Shown here piece after piece: positions 33,476 to 42,919 of a DNA stretch of 64,000 nucleotides. The stretch's first letter is position 1; each line of letters begins with the position of its first letter. The stretch comes from an uncultured Opitutia bacterium (GTDB taxonomy: Bacteria > Verrucomicrobiota > Verrucomicrobiia > Opitutales > Opitutaceae). The DNA lies in contig CAIUWA010000052.1 of assembly GCA_903902745.1 (NCBI GenBank), positions 26,454 through 90,453 of the forward strand, written 5' to 3'. The position numbers were made by a program, and so were the translations under genes. The notes beneath the pieces are model-generated. The model was not told the DNA's origin. It was given only the letters and a program-made list of their open reading frames with translations, and did no database searches.

Positions 33476-36400
33476 ACCTGCCCGCCCTCTGCATCCGCCG
33501 GCCGGTCATGACGACGCTGCTGACCGCGGCGCTCTGCGTGTTCGGCGCGATGGCCTACAAATTTCTCCCGGTCAGCGACCTGCCGAACGTGGATTTTCCC
33601 ACGCTGGTGGTGACGGCCGCGCTGCCGGGCGCCACGCCCGAGACCATGGCCTCGGCGGTAGCCACGCCGCTGGAGCAGCAGTTTTCCACCATCGCGGGCA
33701 TCGACTCGATGGTGTCGACCAGCTCGCTGGGCGTCACGACCGTCACGCTCCAGTTCACGCTGGAGCGCAGCATCGACGCCGCGGCGCAGGACGTGCAGTC
33801 GGCCATCGCCGCGGTGCAGCGCCGCCTGCCGCAGGACATGCCGGCGCCGCCGTCCTTCCGCAAAACCAACCCGGCGGACCAGCCGGTGATCTTCCTGGCC
33901 ATGAGCTCGCCGACGCTGCCGCTTTCGGTGGTGGACGAGTATGCCGAGACGATCCTGGCCCAGCGCATTTCCACGGTGGACGGCGTGTCACAGGTGGCGG
34001 TTTACGGGGCGCAGAAGTACGCCCTGCGCGTGCAGCTCGATCCCCGGGCGCTGGCCAGCCGCGGCATCAGCCTCGACGAGGTCCGGACCGCGCTGGCGGC
34101 GCACAACGTCAATCTCCCGACCGGGGTGCTCGACGGCAACCAGCAGTCCATGACGGTGGTCGCGAGCGGCCAGCTGAACAACAGCGCGGAGTTCCGCCAG
34201 ATCGTGGTGGCCTACCGCAACGGGGCGCCGGTGCGGTTGGGGGAGGTCGCCACGGTGCTCGACAGCGTGCAGGAAAACCGCGTGGCGTTCTGGTTCTACT
34301 CCGGGGGCAAGGGCGACCGGGCGGTCGGGCTCGCGGTGCAGCGCCAGCCGGGGACCAACACCGTGGACGTGGTCAACCGCGTGCGCGCGCTGCTGCCGGC
34401 CTTCCGCCAGCAACTGCCCGCCTCGGTGAAACTGGAGCTGCTGTTTGACCGTTCCCAGACTATCCGCGACTCGGTCAACGACGTGCAGTTCACGCTCGTG
34501 CTGTCGGTCGCGCTGGTGGTGCTGGTGATCTTCCTCTTCCTGCGGACGCTGACCGCGACGTTGATCCCGGCCGTGGCGATCCCGATGGCGCTGCTCGGCA
34601 CGTTCATCGCGATGTATTTCTTCGGCTACACGCTGGACAACCTCTCGCTGCTCGCGCTCACGCTCTCGGTGGGCTTTGTCGTCGATGACGCGATCGTCAT
34701 GCTCGAGAATATCGTGCGCTACATTGAAAAGGGCCTGCCGGTGCGCGAGGCGGCGTTCAAGGGGTCGGGCGAGATCGGCTTCACGATCCTGTCGATGACG
34801 CTGTCGCTGGTCGCGGTGTTCATTCCCGTGCTCTTCATGGGGGGGATCCTCGGCCGGCTCCTGCATGAGTTCGCGGTGACGATCACCTCGGCCATCCTGG
34901 TGTCCGGGGTGGTCTCTCTGACCCTCACGCCGATGCTGTGCAGCCGCTATCTCAAGCCGCACCGCGCGGGCGCGGCGGGGTCGCACGGGAAATTCTACCA
35001 GGCCAGCGAGCGCGTGTTCAACGGCATGCTCGGGCTCTATGAGCGCACGCTGCGGGCCGCGTTGCGGCACCGGCTGGCGACGGTGAGCGTGGCCGGGGTG
35101 ATGGCCATCCTCACCGTGGTGCTGGCCGGGGTGCTGCCCACCGGGTTCATCCCGACCGACGACACCGGGCAGATCCTGTCCTTCACCGAGGGCGCACAGG
35201 ACGTGTCCTTCGCCGAGATGGTGCGCCATCAGCAGGCCGGGGCCGCCATCGTGGCGCAGAATCCCAACGTAGAGGCGTTTATGTCGGCCCTTGGCAGCGG
35301 CCCCTCCGCCACCACCAGCAACCAGGGCCGGTACTTCATGCGCCTCAAGCCGCGGAACCAGCGCCCGCCGGCGAGCGAGATTGTGCAGCAGCTGCGGCAC
35401 GACCTCGCCGTGGTCCCGGGCCTGAAGGCCTATCCGCAGCTCCTCCCGCCGATTCGGCTCGGCGGCTCGCTCACCAAGGCGCTTTATCAATTCACCCTCT
35501 TTGGCAGCGACCTGACCGAACTTTACGGGGCCGCCCGCAACATGGAGCTGAAGATGCGCGCCCTCGAAGGCCTGCAGGATGTGAACTCGGACCTGCAAAT
35601 TTCAAATCCGCAGCTGCGGGTCGTGATCAAGCGCGACCGCGCCGCGACGCTCGGCATCACGCCGCAGCAGATCGAGGATGCGCTCTACAGCGCCTACGGC
35701 TCGCGGCAGGTGTCCACCATCTACACGCCCACCAACCAGTACTTCGTGATCATGGAGATGGCGCCGGAATTTCAAAAGACACCCGAGGCGCTCTCGCTCA
35801 TTTACCTGCGGACCAAGGGCGGCAAGTCCGTGCCGCTCGACACGGTGGCCGAGCTGCGGCGCGAGGTCGGCCCGCTCACGGTCAACCATCTCGGCCAGGT
35901 GCCGGCGGTCACCATTTCCTTCAACACCCGCCCCGGTTATTCCCTCGGCGAGGCCTCGACGGTGATCACGGACCTCGCGCGCCGGGAACTGCCCGCGACC
36001 ATCAGCTATGGTTTCCAGGGCTCGGCCCAGGCGTATGCCTCGTCACTCCAGGGCCTCGGCCTGCTGCTCATCATGGCGGTGCTCGTCATCTACATCGTGC
36101 TCGGCATCCTCTACGAGGATTTCATCCATCCGCTGACGATTCTGTCCGGTCTGCCCGCGGCGAGTTTCGGCGCGCTCTTCACGCTCTGGGCGTTCCGCCA
36201 GGAACTGAACGTGATGGGCTACGTCGGCGTCATCCTCCTGATCGGCATCGTGAAGAAAAACGCGATCATGATGATCGACTTTGCGCTGGCGACGCGGGCG
36301 CAGGGCGAGACCTCGGCGGAAAAGGCGATCTTCCAGGCCTGTGTCGTGCGCTTCCGGCCGATCATGATGACGACCTTCGCGGCGCTCGCGAGCGCCCTGC

Positions 36401-36603
36401 CGATTGCGCTCGGCCTCGGAGCCGGGGCGGAGTCGCGCCGCCCGCTCGGACTCGCGGTGGTCGGCGGCCTGGTGGTATCGCAGCTGCTGACGCTCTACAT
36501 CACCCCGGTGATCTACATCTACATGGACAAGTTCACCGCCGGGCTGCGGCGCAGCCGCGCGCAGGAGCTAATGGCCGGCCCGGCCGAAGTGCTGGCGAAG
36601 TGA
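33472..36603 (+). CDS. RND multidrug efflux transporter (MdtB/MdtC-like)
   Basis: This 1043-residue protein is full length for the HAE1 family. It has an N-terminal helix, then FLPVSDLPNVDFPTLVVTA and LPGATPETMASAVATPLEQQ. The proton-relay Asp pair is in GFVVDDAIVMLENIVRYIE. The second repeat has VLLIGIVKKNAIMMIDFAL and FRPIMMTTFAALASALPIAL. It exports drugs or other amphiphiles by proton antiport. As the third gene of the marR operon it is presumably induced when MarR is released. Confidence 0.95.
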   Translation: MNLPALCIRRPVMTTLLTAALCVFGAMAYKFLPVSDLPNVDFPTLVVTAALPGATPETMASAVATPLEQQFSTIAGIDSMVSTSSLGVTTVTLQFTLERSIDAAAQDVQSAIAAVQRRLPQDMPAPPSFRKTNPADQPVIFLAMSSPTLPLSVVDEYAETILAQRISTVDGVSQVAVYGAQKYALRVQLDPRALASRGISLDEVRTALAAHNVNLPTGVLDGNQQSMTVVASGQLNNSAEFRQIVVAYRNGAPVRLGEVATVLDSVQENRVAFWFYSGGKGDRAVGLAVQRQPGTNTVDVVNRVRALLPAFRQQLPASVKLELLFDRSQTIRDSVNDVQFTLVLSVALVVLVIFLFLRTLTATLIPAVAIPMALLGTFIAMYFFGYTLDNLSLLALTLSVGFVVDDAIVMLENIVRYIEKGLPVREAAFKGSGEIGFTILSMTLSLVAVFIPVLFMGGILGRLLHEFAVTITSAILVSGVVSLTLTPMLCSRYLKPHRAGAAGSHGKFYQASERVFNGMLGLYERTLRAALRHRLATVSVAGVMAILTVVLAGVLPTGFIPTDDTGQILSFTEGAQDVSFAEMVRHQQAGAAIVAQNPNVEAFMSALGSGPSATTSNQGRYFMRLKPRNQRPPASEIVQQLRHDLAVVPGLKAYPQLLPPIRLGGSLTKALYQFTLFGSDLTELYGAARNMELKMRALEGLQDVNSDLQISNPQLRVVIKRDRAATLGITPQQIEDALYSAYGSRQVSTIYTPTNQYFVIMEMAPEFQKTPEALSLIYLRTKGGKSVPLDTVAELRREVGPLTVNHLGQVPAVTISFNTRPGYSLGEASTVITDLARRELPATISYGFQGSAQAYASSLQGLGLLLIMAVLVIYIVLGILYEDFIHPLTILSGLPAASFGALFTLWAFRQELNVMGYVGVILLIGIVKKNAIMMIDFALATRAQGETSAEKAIFQACVVRFRPIMMTTFAALASALPIALGLGAGAESRRPLGLAVVGGLVVSQLLTLYITPVIYIYMDKFTAGLRRSRAQELMAGPAEVLAK

Positions 36604-36612
36604 GGGGTGTAA

Positions 36613-36697
36613 GGGGTGGGGACGCGCGGCCCTGCGCGTCCGTTCCGACGGACTGGGCGTCTAGTATGCCCGGACGGGCGGGTCGCCCGTCCCTACC
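36613..36697. repeat. REP-like inverted repeat downstream of the RND operon
   Basis: The left arm is 36613-36642 (GGGGTGGGGACGCGCGG...). The right arm is 36671-36697 (CGGGTCGCCCGTCCCTACC). The pairing is imperfect. It shares the GGTRGGGACG...CGTCCCTACC outer frame with 18592-18668. Confidence 0.65.
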
Positions 36698-36792
36698 ATC
36701 GGCAATAGACCCACTACCGGGCACCCCGCCCCCCACTATTCGTGAAACCTTGTGAATCCCGCTGTGTCATCTAGAGTGTTCCCAATACCGCC

Positions 36793-37371
36793 ATGAAAAC
36801 CATTCTCTTGCTCGTTCTTGCCCTCGGCACGTTGGCACCGGCGCAGGCCCAGATTTTCCGCCCGGGTTCTTTCCGGGGTAACAGTCATGTTGTCTGGCAC
36901 GGCGACAACCACGGTGGTTCCCGTTATCGCGGAGGTCCCTGGTGGGGTGTGGGCTTGTATGCGCCTGTGATTCTGGGGGCCTATGATTACCGGGCCCCGG
37001 CCTACTACTCTGATTACGGCTATTCCAATTACGGCTACGACTCCGGCTACTATGCCCAGCCCAGCTATCAGGCCTCCGGCACTTGGCTGGGTGCGCTGGC
37101 CGGTGCGATCATCGGCCGGAACAGCGGCAGCCTCGGCCACAATGCCTGGCGCGGTGCTGCCTATGGCGCGGGGCTCGGTTACATCCTGGGTACCGTAGCC
37201 GACGCCAACGGTCGTGCCCGCGAAGTCGCGGCCGCCCGCACCCTGAGCGTGCAAGCCGCACCGTCGGTCGCGGCGCCCGCCGCCCCGGCGCAGCCGGTCA
37301 CGATCATCAATAATTACTATAACACCCCGGCCACGGCGATGAGCCCGGCGAACAGCCTGTTCGGACGCTGA
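36793..37371 (+). CDS. secreted Tyr/Gly-rich protein with glycine-zipper segment
   Basis: This 192-residue protein has a signal peptide (about residues 1-19, AQAQ cleavage region). A Tyr/Gly-rich stretch (SDYGYSNYGYDSGYYAQPSY) precedes a glycine-zipper-like segment (WLGALAGAIIGRNSGSLGHN, GAAYGAGLGYILGTVA). The C-terminus is Ala/Pro-rich. Such proteins are usually envelope-associated, and no specific function is known. It precedes the LpoB-like cluster by 62 bp and may be cotranscribed. Confidence 0.82.
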   Translation: MKTILLLVLALGTLAPAQAQIFRPGSFRGNSHVVWHGDNHGGSRYRGGPWWGVGLYAPVILGAYDYRAPAYYSDYGYSNYGYDSGYYAQPSYQASGTWLGALAGAIIGRNSGSLGHNAWRGAAYGAGLGYILGTVADANGRAREVAAARTLSVQAAPSVAAPAAPAQPVTIINNYYNTPATAMSPANSLFGR

Positions 37372-37433
37372 TCGCGCCCGACACCAAGCCGGCCGGCTGG
37401 CGCCTTTCTTCCGGCCCATTTTTCTTCCACACC

Positions 37434-38069
37434 ATGAAAACGTCCCTTCGGCTAATTTTCCTCTCCAGCGTCGCGACCGGCGCGGCCATGCTCGCCGGCT
37501 GTACCACCAGCTCGGGCGTGCAAAATCCCTCCGGCGTTCCCGTCACCGAGATGAGGCCCGACGAGCGGGGCTCGGTCGCGGGCACGGGTATCGAATCGCA
37601 GGACCTCGTGGCGGTCACCGACAAGATGGCGCGCAGCATCCTCGCCGTCCCGCAGATCACCCGCGCGTCGGTTCCGCCGCGCATCGTCATCGATCCGGTG
37701 AAAAACGAGACGCGCTTCCCGATCAACAAGGATCTCTTCACCGACCGCATCCGCATCCAGCTCAACTCGAAGGCCATTGGCCGCATGACCTTCCTCGCCC
37801 GCGACCGCATGCAGGCGCTCGAGAAGGAACGCGCGCTGAAGCAATCCGGCCAGGTCACGGCGAGCTCTGACCCGAACGTCGTCGAGTTTCGCGGCGCGGA
37901 TTTTTTCCTCACGGGCAAGCTCCAGGGCCTGACGACCCGCACCTCGGCGGGCACGGGTGACTACATCCTCTACAGCTTCCAGCTCATCGATGCGCGCACC
38001 AGCGAGATCGTCTGGGAGGACTCCGCGGAAATCAAAAAGCAGGGTCTCGAGGACGCCGCTTACCGGTGA
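37434..38069 (+). CDS. LpoB-like penicillin-binding-protein activator lipoprotein
   Basis: This 211-residue lipoprotein has the lipobox LAGC (Cys at about residue 23). It matches the LpoB/YcfM pattern: ESQDLVAVTDKMARSIL, DPVKNETRFPINKDLFTDRI, FLARDRMQAL and ADFFLTGKLQGLTTR, ending with YSFQLIDARTSEIVWED. LpoB of E. coli activates PBP1b from the outer membrane. Neighbours of COG3014 and YcfL type support the assignment. The stop overlaps the next start by ATGA. Confidence 0.88.
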   Translation: MKTSLRLIFLSSVATGAAMLAGCTTSSGVQNPSGVPVTEMRPDERGSVAGTGIESQDLVAVTDKMARSILAVPQITRASVPPRIVIDPVKNETRFPINKDLFTDRIRIQLNSKAIGRMTFLARDRMQALEKERALKQSGQVTASSDPNVVEFRGADFFLTGKLQGLTTRTSAGTGDYILYSFQLIDARTSEIVWEDSAEIKKQGLEDAAYR

Positions 38070-39421
38070 CCGGCGCGTCCGCGCATTCCAGCCTGCGCGC
38101 CGCCTTTTCCATGCCCAGCTCACGCCATGAATCGTCGAGCCGATCCCGGTCGTCCGCTTTCGGCGCGTCCCGCCGGTGGTCCTGCCTCGTGCTGTCCACC
38201 GCCCTGCTCGCCATGAACGGCTGCGTGCAGGCGCCGGAAGTGCGCGTGCCCCCGGTGCGCCTCACGGGTGACCCGGTGGTTGACGGCAACGCGCGCCGCG
38301 CCGCGGCGCCGCCGAAGGACCGCGTGCTGTGGGATTATCGCATTGCGGCCGCGGCGCTGCGCGCCGGCCAATTCGACGAGGCGAAGGCGAAGCTCGACGA
38401 CGCCATCGCCGGCATGGGCGGAATCATCGCCAACGACGAGGCGGCGAAAAAAGCCCGGAGTTTTTTCACCGCGGAGAACACGAAGACCTTCATCGGCGAG
38501 CCGTACGAGCGCGCGATGGCCTTTTATTACCGTGGCCTGCTGTACTGGCGCGACGGCCAGCCCGACAATGCCCGCGCCTGTTTTCGCTCCGCGCAATTCA
38601 TCGACGGCACGGCGGTGGAGGAAAATTACCGCGGCGATTATGTGCTGCTCGATTATCTCGACGGCCTCGCCTCCGCGAAGCTGGCCGACGACGGCAGCGA
38701 GGCCTTGGCGCGGGCGCAGAAGCTCGCGAAGCGCGACCTGCCACCCTACGACCCGGCGGCCAACGTGCTGTGCTTTGTCGAGTTCGGCCAGGGTCCGCTC
38801 AAATACGCCGCCGGCCAGTATGGCGAGCAGCTGAAGTTCCGGGCCCAGCCCTCGCGGATCCGCTCGGCGGCAATGCAGGTCAACGGACAGACCGTTTATT
38901 TCACGCCGTGGGACAATCTCAGCTACCAGGCCATCACCCGGGGCACCCGCGTCATGGACCACATCCTCGGCAACAAGGCCGTCTTCAAGCAAGGCGCGGA
39001 CGCGGTCGGCGATCTTGCCCTCGCTGGCGCGGCCATCGCGGCCGACAATATTTACAAGGATCCGCCACGGAGAAATCCGCCCCGCCGGGGTCCGGACGGC
39101 CGCCTCATCGAGGAGCCGGCGGCGAAGGAGGAGAAAAACTACGACGCCGAGGATACCGCCATCGCGCTGGGTGTCATCGGCCTCATCGGCAAGGCCGCCG
39201 CCGCGGCCACGACTCCGCGGGCGGACACCCGCGGCTGGGACAACCTTCCGCAATATCTCAGTTTTTCCGCGCTCCGCCTGCCGCCCGGCGCGTATCCGGC
39301 GACGCTCCAGTTCTTTGACGCCCAAGGCCAGCCGGTGGCGGATCTCACGCGCCGCTTCACCCTTACGGTCGACGCTCCGGCCCGCGACACCGTCGTAATT
39401 CTGAGCGAACTTAAACGCTGA
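38066..39421 (+). CDS. COG3014-type lipoprotein
   Basis: The 451-residue frame starts at ATG 38066 by overlap with the LpoB-like gene. The hydrophobic segment and lipobox MNGC sit unusually late (about residue 52), so a later start is possible. The mature part has TPR-like helices (AAALRAGQFDEAKAKLDDAI, MAFYYRGLLYWRDGQPDNARACF) and a domain with VNGQTVYFTPWDNLSYQAITRG. Homologs beside lpoB-like genes are conserved in other phyla. The role is presumably envelope-related but unproven. Confidence 0.82.
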   Translation: MTGASAHSSLRAAFSMPSSRHESSSRSRSSAFGASRRWSCLVLSTALLAMNGCVQAPEVRVPPVRLTGDPVVDGNARRAAAPPKDRVLWDYRIAAAALRAGQFDEAKAKLDDAIAGMGGIIANDEAAKKARSFFTAENTKTFIGEPYERAMAFYYRGLLYWRDGQPDNARACFRSAQFIDGTAVEENYRGDYVLLDYLDGLASAKLADDGSEALARAQKLAKRDLPPYDPAANVLCFVEFGQGPLKYAAGQYGEQLKFRAQPSRIRSAAMQVNGQTVYFTPWDNLSYQAITRGTRVMDHILGNKAVFKQGADAVGDLALAGAAIAADNIYKDPPRRNPPRRGPDGRLIEEPAAKEEKNYDAEDTAIALGVIGLIGKAAAAATTPRADTRGWDNLPQYLSFSALRLPPGAYPATLQFFDAQGQPVADLTRRFTLTVDAPARDTVVILSELKR

Positions 39422-39444
39422 ACCGCAGTCTCACCCCTCAAGCT

Positions 39445-39864
39445 ATGAACACCAAATCTTTCCTCCTCCTCGCCGCTCTGACCGGCTTTGGGCTGCTGAC
39501 CGGCTGCGCCACGGAACCCGGGCCCTATGTGGCGCAGGACACGACCAAGTACACCGTCGAGAACACCGAGAAGTTCGTCCTGCTCGACAAGGCCGTGCAG
39601 TCCTCCGTCACCTGCACCGGGCTGCAGGAAAAAATCCTGGACGACGGCCGCGTCGAGGTCGTGGCCAACGTCAAGAATCGCGAGGCCCGCCGCATCCAGG
39701 TCCAGGTCAACTGCGTGTTCAAGGACGAGCAGGGCTTCTCTACCGGCGACGAGACGCCGTTCCAGACCCTCATCCTCGCCGAGAACTCGACCGAGGCCGT
39801 GCGTTTCACCGCCATGAACACCTTGGCGAAGAAATACACCATCCGCGTGCGCCAGGCGCGGTAA
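39445..39864 (+). CDS. YcfL-like (DUF1425) lipoprotein
   Basis: This 139-residue protein has the lipobox LTGC at about residues 18-21. Its beta-rich core (EKILDDGRVEVVANVKNREAR, IQVQVNCVFKDEQGFS, ETPFQTLILAENSTEAVRF) fits the YcfL/DUF1425 family. In E. coli ycfL is next to lpoB, and the same association occurs here, which supports both calls. The function of YcfL is not established. Confidence 0.85.
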   Translation: MNTKSFLLLAALTGFGLLTGCATEPGPYVAQDTTKYTVENTEKFVLLDKAVQSSVTCTGLQEKILDDGRVEVVANVKNREARRIQVQVNCVFKDEQGFSTGDETPFQTLILAENSTEAVRFTAMNTLAKKYTIRVRQAR

Positions 39865-39973
39865 GTTTCACGAAACCCGGCGCCTTGCCGCCTGTCATCC
39901 TCTTTGTGACGCGGTCAAGGCAGAGTCCATGGGAACCTGCGCTGCGTCCTGAATGACGAAACCAAGCCAAGCC

Positions 39974-40828
39974 ATGAACCTCCGCGCAATTTTTCCCACC
40001 GCCTGCCTTGCCCTGCTCACCGTCTCCGGCCTGCTCGCGCAGTCCCGCAAGGAGCCGGAGCCACCCGTGCCGGTCTTCCCCGCGCCCACGCCGCCGCCAC
40101 CCAACATCATGCCGGGCGCTGAGAACCAGAAGGTTTACCGGCAGCCCGCGGGCATGGTGCTGCTCGTGGAGCCCGAGACGGCCCACAGCATCATCGAAAA
40201 ATTCCGCACCGCCTACAGTGCACCCAGCGCGCCGCGCATCGTCATCTATGTGAACCGGGCGCTGGTTGACACCAGCTCGGGACTCCAGCTCACCGGCCAC
40301 ACGGAAAGATACGACAAGACGGACGGCTCAGCCAAGACGAGCGGCGAAAACACCTACCGGCTCAAGGAAGGCACCAAGCCCACGCTGGCCGACCAGCAGA
40401 CCGTGCGCGACATCGAGCGGCTCTTCGGCCGGGTTTTCCGCAACGCCGGCGCCAAGCTTGCGGACCAAAAAGTCGCGGTCGACCTGCTGGCCGACAAGCC
40501 GGGCGAACGCCTCACCGGCGACCAGGCGGCGAAGGAGCGCGACGCGCTCACGGCGGTGGCGGACGTCGCCATCGAGGTGCTCATCTCCAGCCGCAACCTT
40601 ACGGTGCCCGGCATCACGAGCGACCAGGTGGTCGCCGTGCCGGACATCCAGGTCACGGCGATCCGCCTCAAGGACGCCGCGATCATCGGCCAGGCGAGCG
40701 CGAGCGACGTGCTCGGCAAGGACGCGCAAGCCGGCCGCGTCGCGCAGACCTTCGACGTGCGGGACATCACCGAGGCCACCGCGCTCGCGCTGATGGAGGA
40801 CATGGTGACGGGCGCCGGGACAAAGTAA
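39974..40828 (+). CDS. secreted hypothetical protein
   Basis: The start is placed at ATG 39974 (MNLRAIFPTACLALLTVSG), which opens directly into a signal peptide; ATG 39953 is an alternative. The protein is about 284 residues. A Pro-rich linker (EPEPPVPVFPAPTPPPPN) is followed by a mixed alpha/beta body with no recognised motif. It may close the LpoB-like operon (gap 109 bp), so an envelope role is likely but inferred. Confidence 0.75.
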   Translation: MNLRAIFPTACLALLTVSGLLAQSRKEPEPPVPVFPAPTPPPPNIMPGAENQKVYRQPAGMVLLVEPETAHSIIEKFRTAYSAPSAPRIVIYVNRALVDTSSGLQLTGHTERYDKTDGSAKTSGENTYRLKEGTKPTLADQQTVRDIERLFGRVFRNAGAKLADQKVAVDLLADKPGERLTGDQAAKERDALTAVADVAIEVLISSRNLTVPGITSDQVVAVPDIQVTAIRLKDAAIIGQASASDVLGKDAQAGRVAQTFDVRDITEATALALMEDMVTGAGTK

Positions 40829-40891
40829 TCGAAAGGGGACGGCGTTGTGGGGGCTGTTGAGGTTTTAACGAAGGCGTCGTCGATCAGCGCG

Positions 40892-41012
40892 GCGGGTAAT
40901 TGGTATTTGGGAATTGGTCATTGGGCGCAGGCGTGCGGCTGGTGAACGCAGCGCGACCCGACCAATTCCAAATTACGAATTCCCAACTACGAATTCCCAA
41001 TTCCCAACTCCG
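40892..41012. repeat. inverted AATTGGGAATTGG-type repeat
   Basis: The left tract is about 40892-40925 (GGTATTTGGGAATTGGTCA). The right tract is about 40967-41012 (ACGAATTCCCAATTCCCAAC). The same words occur at 41416-41506 and inside three genes (4092-4120, 23840-23868, 25546-25574). Confidence 0.75.
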
Positions 41013-41027
41013 CGGGCTACGCCCGCC

Positions 41028-41303
41028 TCACTTCTTTTCCGGGGCCTTGGCCGGCGGAGGCCCGAAGGTCACATCCTTGACGGCATCATCGATTTCCTTC
41101 ACGGCCGCATCGATTTTGGCCTGCTCCTTCGCTGAATCCTTCACCACCGGCTTCCCACTCGAGAAATCGATGGTCTTGCGATCCTGGATCTCGACCGGCG
41201 GATTGATCCTGGCGGCCGGCCGGTACAACCGACGATAGGTCAGGGTCGCCGCGAGGAGCGCGACAGCGGCCAGCAAAATCAGGGCGAGGCGTTTTGGCTT
41301 CAC
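41028..41303 (-). CDS. small single-pass membrane protein, hypothetical
   Basis: The start is placed at GTG 41303, directly before KPKRLALILLAAVALLAATL, a positively charged N-terminus followed by one transmembrane helix. An in-frame ATG at 41372 would add an unlikely 23-residue leader. The remaining ~65 residues are charged (KEQAKIDAAVKEIDDAVKD) and end in a Pro/Lys-rich tail. No family was recognised. Confidence 0.6.
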   Translation of the reverse strand: MKPKRLALILLAAVALLAATLTYRRLYRPAARINPPVEIQDRKTIDFSSGKPVVKDSAKEQAKIDAAVKEIDDAVKDVTFGPPPAKAPEKK

Positions 41304-41415
41304 GATTGGTGGCGGATATAACGGGCGGTTTCCGTTCGCGCCCAAGATGACGCTTCCGCGCTTGAGGTGCAAATCTATCCCAACGCGGTGGGTGTTCAGG
41401 GAAGGGTGCGGACGG

Positions 41416-41506
41416 GAATTGGGATTTAGGATTTTGGAATGGGGTTAGGGCCAGCCGCACGGTGCCGGTTCCGACCCAATTCCAAACTCCCAATTCCCAA
41501 TTCCCC
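41416..41506. repeat. inverted AATTGGGAATTGG-type repeat upstream of the MATE gene
   Basis: The left tract is about 41416-41442 and the right tract about 41476-41506 (ACCCAATTCCAAACTCCCAA). The open frame upstream of the MATE start translates the right tract as TQFQTPNSQFP, which is why that part is not accepted as protein. Confidence 0.7.
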
Positions 41507-41572
41507 GCCCGCCAGGCGGGAGTCCTTTTTCTCGTGTCTTTGCCCGATTCGCCGGCAACTTCCGAGCGCCGC

Positions 41573-42910
41573 ATGCAACGCTATCTCCGTGAAGTCCGTC
41601 CGACCCTGACGCTGGCCCTGCCGATCATCATCGGGCAGGTCAGCCAGATGCTCATGGGCATCACGGACAGCATCATGATCGGGCGCACCGGCACGGTGCC
41701 GCTCGCGGCGGCCTCCTTCGGCGGGAATATCTTCGGCGTGTTCTACGTGCTGGGCATCGGCCTGATGCTGCCGGTGGCGATCTTCGTCTCGCGCGCCCGC
41801 GGCGCGAACCGGCCGGAGGAATGTGGCGAATACCTGCGGCATGGCCTGGCGCTGGCCCTCGGCTTTGGCCTGGTGGAAACGGCGGCCATTGCCGCGCTGG
41901 GCACGCAGTTGCACTGGTTCGGCCAGCCGCCCGAGGTACTCGCGCAGGTTAATCCATTTTTCCAGCTCATTGGTTTTTCCATCACGCCGGTGCTGGTCTA
42001 CCTCGCGTTGCGCCAGTTTGCGGAAGCCATGGGCCGCCCGTGGATGCCGATGGCGGTCATGCTCGGCGGCGTTGGCCTGAATGCGCTGCTCAACTGGATC
42101 CTCATCTACGGCCATCTCGGCGCACCCGCCTTCGGCCTGGCCGGGGCCGGCATTGCGACGCTGGTCTCCCGCGTGCTGGCGGTGGCGGTGATCTTTGGAT
42201 GCATCCGGCGGGATCCCCGCCTGCGGTCCGTGCTGCCGGCCCGGTGGGGCGCCCCGCTGTCCGCGTCGCGGCTGCGCGAGATGCTCCGGATCGGCCTGCC
42301 CTCGTCAATTATGCTGCTCTTCGAGAGTGGCGCGTTCGGCGCGTCGGCCGTGATGATGGGCTGGCTGGGCGCGGTGCCGCTGGCCGCCCACCAGATCGCG
42401 ATCTCCTGCGCGGCCACGACTTTCATGTTCGTGCTGGGGATTTCCATCGCCACTGGCATGCGCCTTGGCGTCGCGGCGGGTGCGGGCGAATCGGCGCGGC
42501 TGCGCCCCATCGCGGGCATCGCCCAAGCGCTCGGCGGCGTGTGCGCGCTGCTGTTCATGGCGCTCTACCTCCTCGCGGGCCGCGGCATCGCGGCCTGGTT
42601 CGTGGCCGACCCCGCGGTCGTGGGGCTGGCGGCACAACTGCTGGTGGTCGCCGCGTTCTTCCAGTTTTTCGACGGCGGGCAGGTCATCGGTGCGGCGGCG
42701 CTGCGCGGCCTCACGGATGTGAAGCTCCCCGCGATCATCACCTTTGTGGCCTACTGGGTGGTGGCCATTCCTGGCGGCTACCTGCTGGGCGTGCGCGGAA
42801 GCTTCGGCGCCGTGGGCATCTGGGCCGCGCTCGCCGCCGGCCTCGCCTTTGCCGCCGTGGCACTGGTCCTGCGCTTCATCCATCTCACCCGGCCGGCCGG
42901 TCGCTTGTAA
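41573..42910 (+). CDS. MATE-family efflux transporter (NorM-like)
   Basis: This is a 445-residue, 12-helix membrane protein from ATG 41573 (MQRYLREVRPTLTLALPIII). A GTG at 41534 is an alternative start. Family segments are GQVSQMLMGITDSIMIGRTG, the region around NPFFQLIGFSITPVLVYLAL, and MAVMLGGVGLNALLNWILIY. NorM-type pumps export cationic drugs using Na+ or H+. It stands alone between repeat-filled gaps. Confidence 0.92.
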   Translation: MQRYLREVRPTLTLALPIIIGQVSQMLMGITDSIMIGRTGTVPLAAASFGGNIFGVFYVLGIGLMLPVAIFVSRARGANRPEECGEYLRHGLALALGFGLVETAAIAALGTQLHWFGQPPEVLAQVNPFFQLIGFSITPVLVYLALRQFAEAMGRPWMPMAVMLGGVGLNALLNWILIYGHLGAPAFGLAGAGIATLVSRVLAVAVIFGCIRRDPRLRSVLPARWGAPLSASRLREMLRIGLPSSIMLLFESGAFGASAVMMGWLGAVPLAAHQIAISCAATTFMFVLGISIATGMRLGVAAGAGESARLRPIAGIAQALGGVCALLFMALYLLAGRGIAAWFVADPAVVGLAAQLLVVAAFFQFFDGGQVIGAAALRGLTDVKLPAIITFVAYWVVAIPGGYLLGVRGSFGAVGIWAALAAGLAFAAVALVLRFIHLTRPAGRL

Positions 42911-42919
42911 CGTATTATA

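Noticed and set aside
33988..35598. A 536-residue minus-strand frame inside the RND pump gene
   Set aside because: His/Arg/Gln-rich composition typical of antisense frames in GC-rich genes; RND motifs on the plus strand are unambiguous.
41462..41572. N-terminal extension of the MATE transporter
   Set aside because: The first ~17 residues are translated repeat (TQFQTPNSQFP); homologs start near MQRYLRE.
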